6,530 nucleotides of DNA from Campylobacteraceae bacterium. GTDB lineage: Bacteria > Campylobacterota > Campylobacteria > Campylobacterales > Sulfurovaceae. The DNA lies in assembly GCA_027079365.1 (NCBI GenBank), contig JALWVW010000113.1, positions 1 to 6,530 of the forward strand. The letters run 5' to 3'. Position 1 is the first letter of the stretch, and each line of letters starts with the position of its first letter. The position numbers and the translations under genes are program-made. The notes beneath the pieces were generated by a model. It had not been told where the DNA came from and did not search any database. It saw only the letters and a program-made list of their open reading frames with translations. Shown here in pieces: positions 4,902-6,530 of the stretch.

Positions 4902-6167
4902 CAGTTCATTGGCTGTCCGTATCACATCCAATCCAAACTTTTGCCGTACTTCGTGGATCTTTTCTGTGAGGGCACGCGCTTTCAGATCAGTATCGTGCTC
5001 CAGCAGAGAGAGGGTGCGGGGGTGCCCGGTGGTGAAATCAGAGACATTGAGGGTGAGCTTGATCGCAGAGAGATCATCGCGGACGATCTGTGCAAAGATA
5101 TCTGTCAATGTCTCCTTGTAAAGCTGCTCTGTAAATAGCCGTTCGACCCTGCGACTCTGTTTGGCTCTGACACCGTACTGATAATGGATCTTGAGATAGT
5201 AGAGGGTAGGGGTGACCTCCAGACCCATGATGATATAACAGATATGCCGTGCCATAATCATAATGCGGCGACGAATCTCTTCGGGATCGTCAAGTGGGTC
5301 AAAGGTGCGACTGATGCCTACGGATTTTCGCCCTGCTTTTGGGTTAATTCCCTCGGTGCTGCTTCCTAAGATACGGTGGTAGAGTTGGATGCCTGATCTG
5401 CCCCAGTCTTCAAAGAGATGACGGTGCAGAGAGATCTCTCCAAGTGTTTTGATCCCTCTGGTGTGGAGTTTCTCCTGAAGTTTCCTGCCAATACCCGGAA
5501 AGCGGGAGATGGGGATATTCTGTATATATGCCTGTGTATCGGTGACCAGATAGACACCATAGGGTTTGGCAGATTCTGTGGCGAGTTTGGCGACCCACTT
5601 GGAGGGTGCCAACCCTATAGAAACGGGGATATCAAACTGCGCTAGCAACTCAGCTTGTAGCTGTTTGGCAAACGCTACTGCGTCCTCTTCTTTGACCCAA
5701 CCACTGAGGTCTCCGAAGAACTCATCGATACTGAACTGCTCAACTACAGGTATCTTCGAGGCGACAAAGGCATGGATCTGATGTGAAAGCTTATGGTAGA
5801 GCAGGTAGTGGGAGGGCACGACGATCATCTGTGGGCAGAGCTGGAGGGCTTGGGCGATAGGCATAGCGGTCTTGACCCCATAGGCTCTGGCTTCATAGCT
5901 GGAGGTGGTGATGATGCCCCGGATCTTCTCTCTGCCATCGATGATATCAATAAACTTCTCTTTGAAATTCTTCTCATGGTCACTATAAAATACCGGTGCT
6001 ACAAACGCCCCGCTGTTGTCATCCATCAGTCTGATATGGGTGCGCTTGCGGCTGAAGATCTCCAGATTGCTGCGCCCGCCTACAGCGACAGGTTTGCCCT
6101 TGAGCGTAGGGTTGACGGAGCGTTCAGCAGAGACAAAAAAGCTGTCGATATCGATATGGATGAACAT
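4899..6167 (-). CDS. dinB: Y-family DNA polymerase (DNA polymerase IV, DinB type)
   Basis: This 422-residue translesion polymerase copies damaged DNA with low fidelity. Palm residues are present: HIDIDSFF with Asp6 and Asp8 and the steric-gate Phe11, and SIDEFF with Asp148-Glu149. SYEAR at 90-94 is the fingers nucleotide-binding motif. IGLAPSKWVAKLA (184-196) and the helix-hairpin-helix RFPGIGRKLQEKL (222-234) follow, then the little-finger domain from KSVGISRTF (281-289). Between VGG (29-31) and GIITTSSYEAR (84-94) lie about 52 residues where E. coli DinB has five, a clear insertion. No good beta-clamp motif is seen; TLSLL (385-389) is in the place where QLSLF-like motifs often occur. The start at 6167 has AGGAGG (6175-6180) 7 bases upstream; the longer reading to 6194 crosses that site. 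It precedes the yehS-family gene by 31 bases. Confidence 0.93.
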   Translation of the reverse strand: MFIHIDIDSFFVSAERSVNPTLKGKPVAVGGRSNLEIFSRKRTHIRLMDDNSGAFVAPVFYSDHEKNFKEKFIDIIDGREKIRGIITTSSYEARAYGVKTAMPIAQALQLCPQMIVVPSHYLLYHKLSHQIHAFVASKIPVVEQFSIDEFFGDLSGWVKEEDAVAFAKQLQAELLAQFDIPVSIGLAPSKWVAKLATESAKPYGVYLVTDTQAYIQNIPISRFPGIGRKLQEKLHTRGIKTLGEISLHRHLFEDWGRSGIQLYHRILGSSTEGINPKAGRKSVGISRTFDPLDDPEEIRRRIMIMARHICYIIMGLEVTPTLYYLKIHYQYGVRAKQSRRVERLFTEQLYKETLTDIFAQIVRDDLSAIKLTLNVSDFTTGHPRTLSLLEHDTDLKARALTEKIHEVRQKFGLDVIRTANEL

Positions 6168-6194
6168 CTCATTGCCTCCTCTTGTGACTATCAA

Positions 6195-6203
6195 ATCATA
6201 GCA
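6195..6203 (-). promoter_or_regulatory. Candidate dinB promoter (extended -10 TGCTATGAT)
   Basis: On the minus strand TG-C-TATGAT is an extended -10 with 5 of 6 matches. Start near 6188 gives a leader of about 20 bases with AGGAGG. No -35 and no recognisable LexA-type operator is visible, in keeping with the absence of a classical SOS regulon in most Campylobacterota. Confidence 0.5.
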
Positions 6204-6278
6204 TATTCGCTGGGATCTTGATAGAAAAACTTCAAATTGTCATATTTTAGGCGGTATCCTTTATTATTACTTTTTTTG

Positions 6279-6284
6279 TATAAT
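6279..6284 (+). promoter_or_regulatory. clpS promoter -10 box TATAAT after a T7 tract
   Basis: A perfect TATAAT follows TTTTTTTG, a T-rich upstream pattern typical of epsilonproteobacterial sigma-70 promoters, which often lack a -35 box. It is 32 bases before the clpS ATG. The expected start is near 6291, with an AGAAG-like ribosome-binding site just before the ATG. Confidence 0.6.
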
Positions 6285-6316
6285 GAAGCTATATCCAATA
6301 GAGGACTAGAAGAAGT

Positions 6317-6530
6317 ATGCCGAAAATCAAAGAAGAAGTAGACTATGCATTGATGCTGGATGAACCATCCATGTATAAGGTACTGTTGCACAATGATGAC
6401 TACACCACGATGGATTTTGTGGTGATGATACTCAAGAAGGTATTTCATAAAACGCAGCAGCAGTCAGAGCAGATCATGCTGGATGTGCACAAAAAAGGAA
6501 AAGGGGTTTGCGGTGTCTATACTTTTGAGA
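6317..6530 (+). CDS. clpS: ClpS, ClpA adaptor protein (partial, cut by window edge)
   Basis: The first 71 residues are visible and the reading frame is open at the right edge. ClpS binds N-terminal destabilising residues (Leu, Phe, Tyr, Trp) and hands such proteins to ClpAP for degradation. The core is clear: KVLLHNDDYTTMDFVVMILKK (21-41), with Asn26, Asp27 and the neighbouring Thr30 of the N-degron pocket, and LDVHKKGKGVCGVYT (55-69), with the pocket His58. A short acidic N-terminal arm (residues 1-18) precedes it, as usual for the extension that contacts ClpA. The start has AGAAG shortly upstream and the family core begins in register. In many bacteria clpA follows; it would be beyond the window, so that is expectation, not observation. 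Confidence 0.95.
   Translation, partial: MPKIKEEVDYALMLDEPSMYKVLLHNDDYTTMDFVVMILKKVFHKTQQQSEQIMLDVHKKGKGVCGVYTFE

Noticed and set aside
5793..6221. Plus-strand 142-residue ORF
   Set aside because: Antisense to the DinB N-terminal region, where catalytic motifs are clear on the minus strand.
6271..6277. T7 homopolymer next to the clpS -10 as a phase-variable tract
   Set aside because: Seven bases is short for slippage, and T-rich DNA at this place is normal for epsilonproteobacterial promoters.
6191..6448. Minus-strand 85-residue ORF upstream of dinB
   Set aside because: It is antisense to clpS and its promoter; ClpS motifs on the plus strand settle the assignment.

Overview
The window looks like chromosomal DNA from a Campylobacterota (epsilonproteobacterial) organism, most like a Sulfurovum/Sulfurimonas-type bacterium. 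This is inferred from moderate base composition, epsilon-style promoters (good TATAAT-like -10 boxes, T-rich upstream DNA, few recognisable -35 boxes) and the protein sequences. No search was run, so the genus is a guess. There is no phage, IS, CRISPR or toxin-antitoxin signature. All seven complete genes appear intact, and an eighth (clpS) is cut by the right edge.

Layout. Left edge (1-127): a small hairpin near a -10-like sequence, a probable argF terminator, and most of a perfect heptamer tandem repeat (TTCCTAC x6) that also supplies the last codons and stop of argF. 128-1072 (-): argF, ornithine carbamoyltransferase. 1073-1282: divergent control region with a clear argF promoter and an inverted-repeat cluster beside the likely start of the next gene. 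1283-2182 (+): secreted YfdX-family protein. 2343-2903 (+): HdeD-family six-helix membrane protein. 3041-3391 (+): small cupin, overlapping by one base xth (3391-4164, +), exonuclease III/AP endonuclease. 4165-4378: convergent spacer holding a 168-bp near-palindrome with inverted termini and four alternating copies of a heptamer. 4379-4867 (-): YehS/DUF1456 protein with a TTG start. 4899-6167 (-): dinB-type Y-family DNA polymerase with an unusual insertion of about 47 residues. 6168-6316: divergent promoter region. 6317-6530 (+): clpS, truncated by the window.

Functional themes. YfdX and HdeD are both acid/envelope-stress proteins of the EvgA regulon in E. coli; their adjacency here suggests a stress module. 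Xth and DinB give base-excision repair and translesion synthesis. ArgF is arginine biosynthesis and ClpS is the N-degron adaptor for ClpAP.

The most unusual items are the 4187-4354 palindromic element, the heptamer array that ends argF, the DinB insertion, and the inverted-repeat cluster upstream of yfdX. None of these proves a new system.
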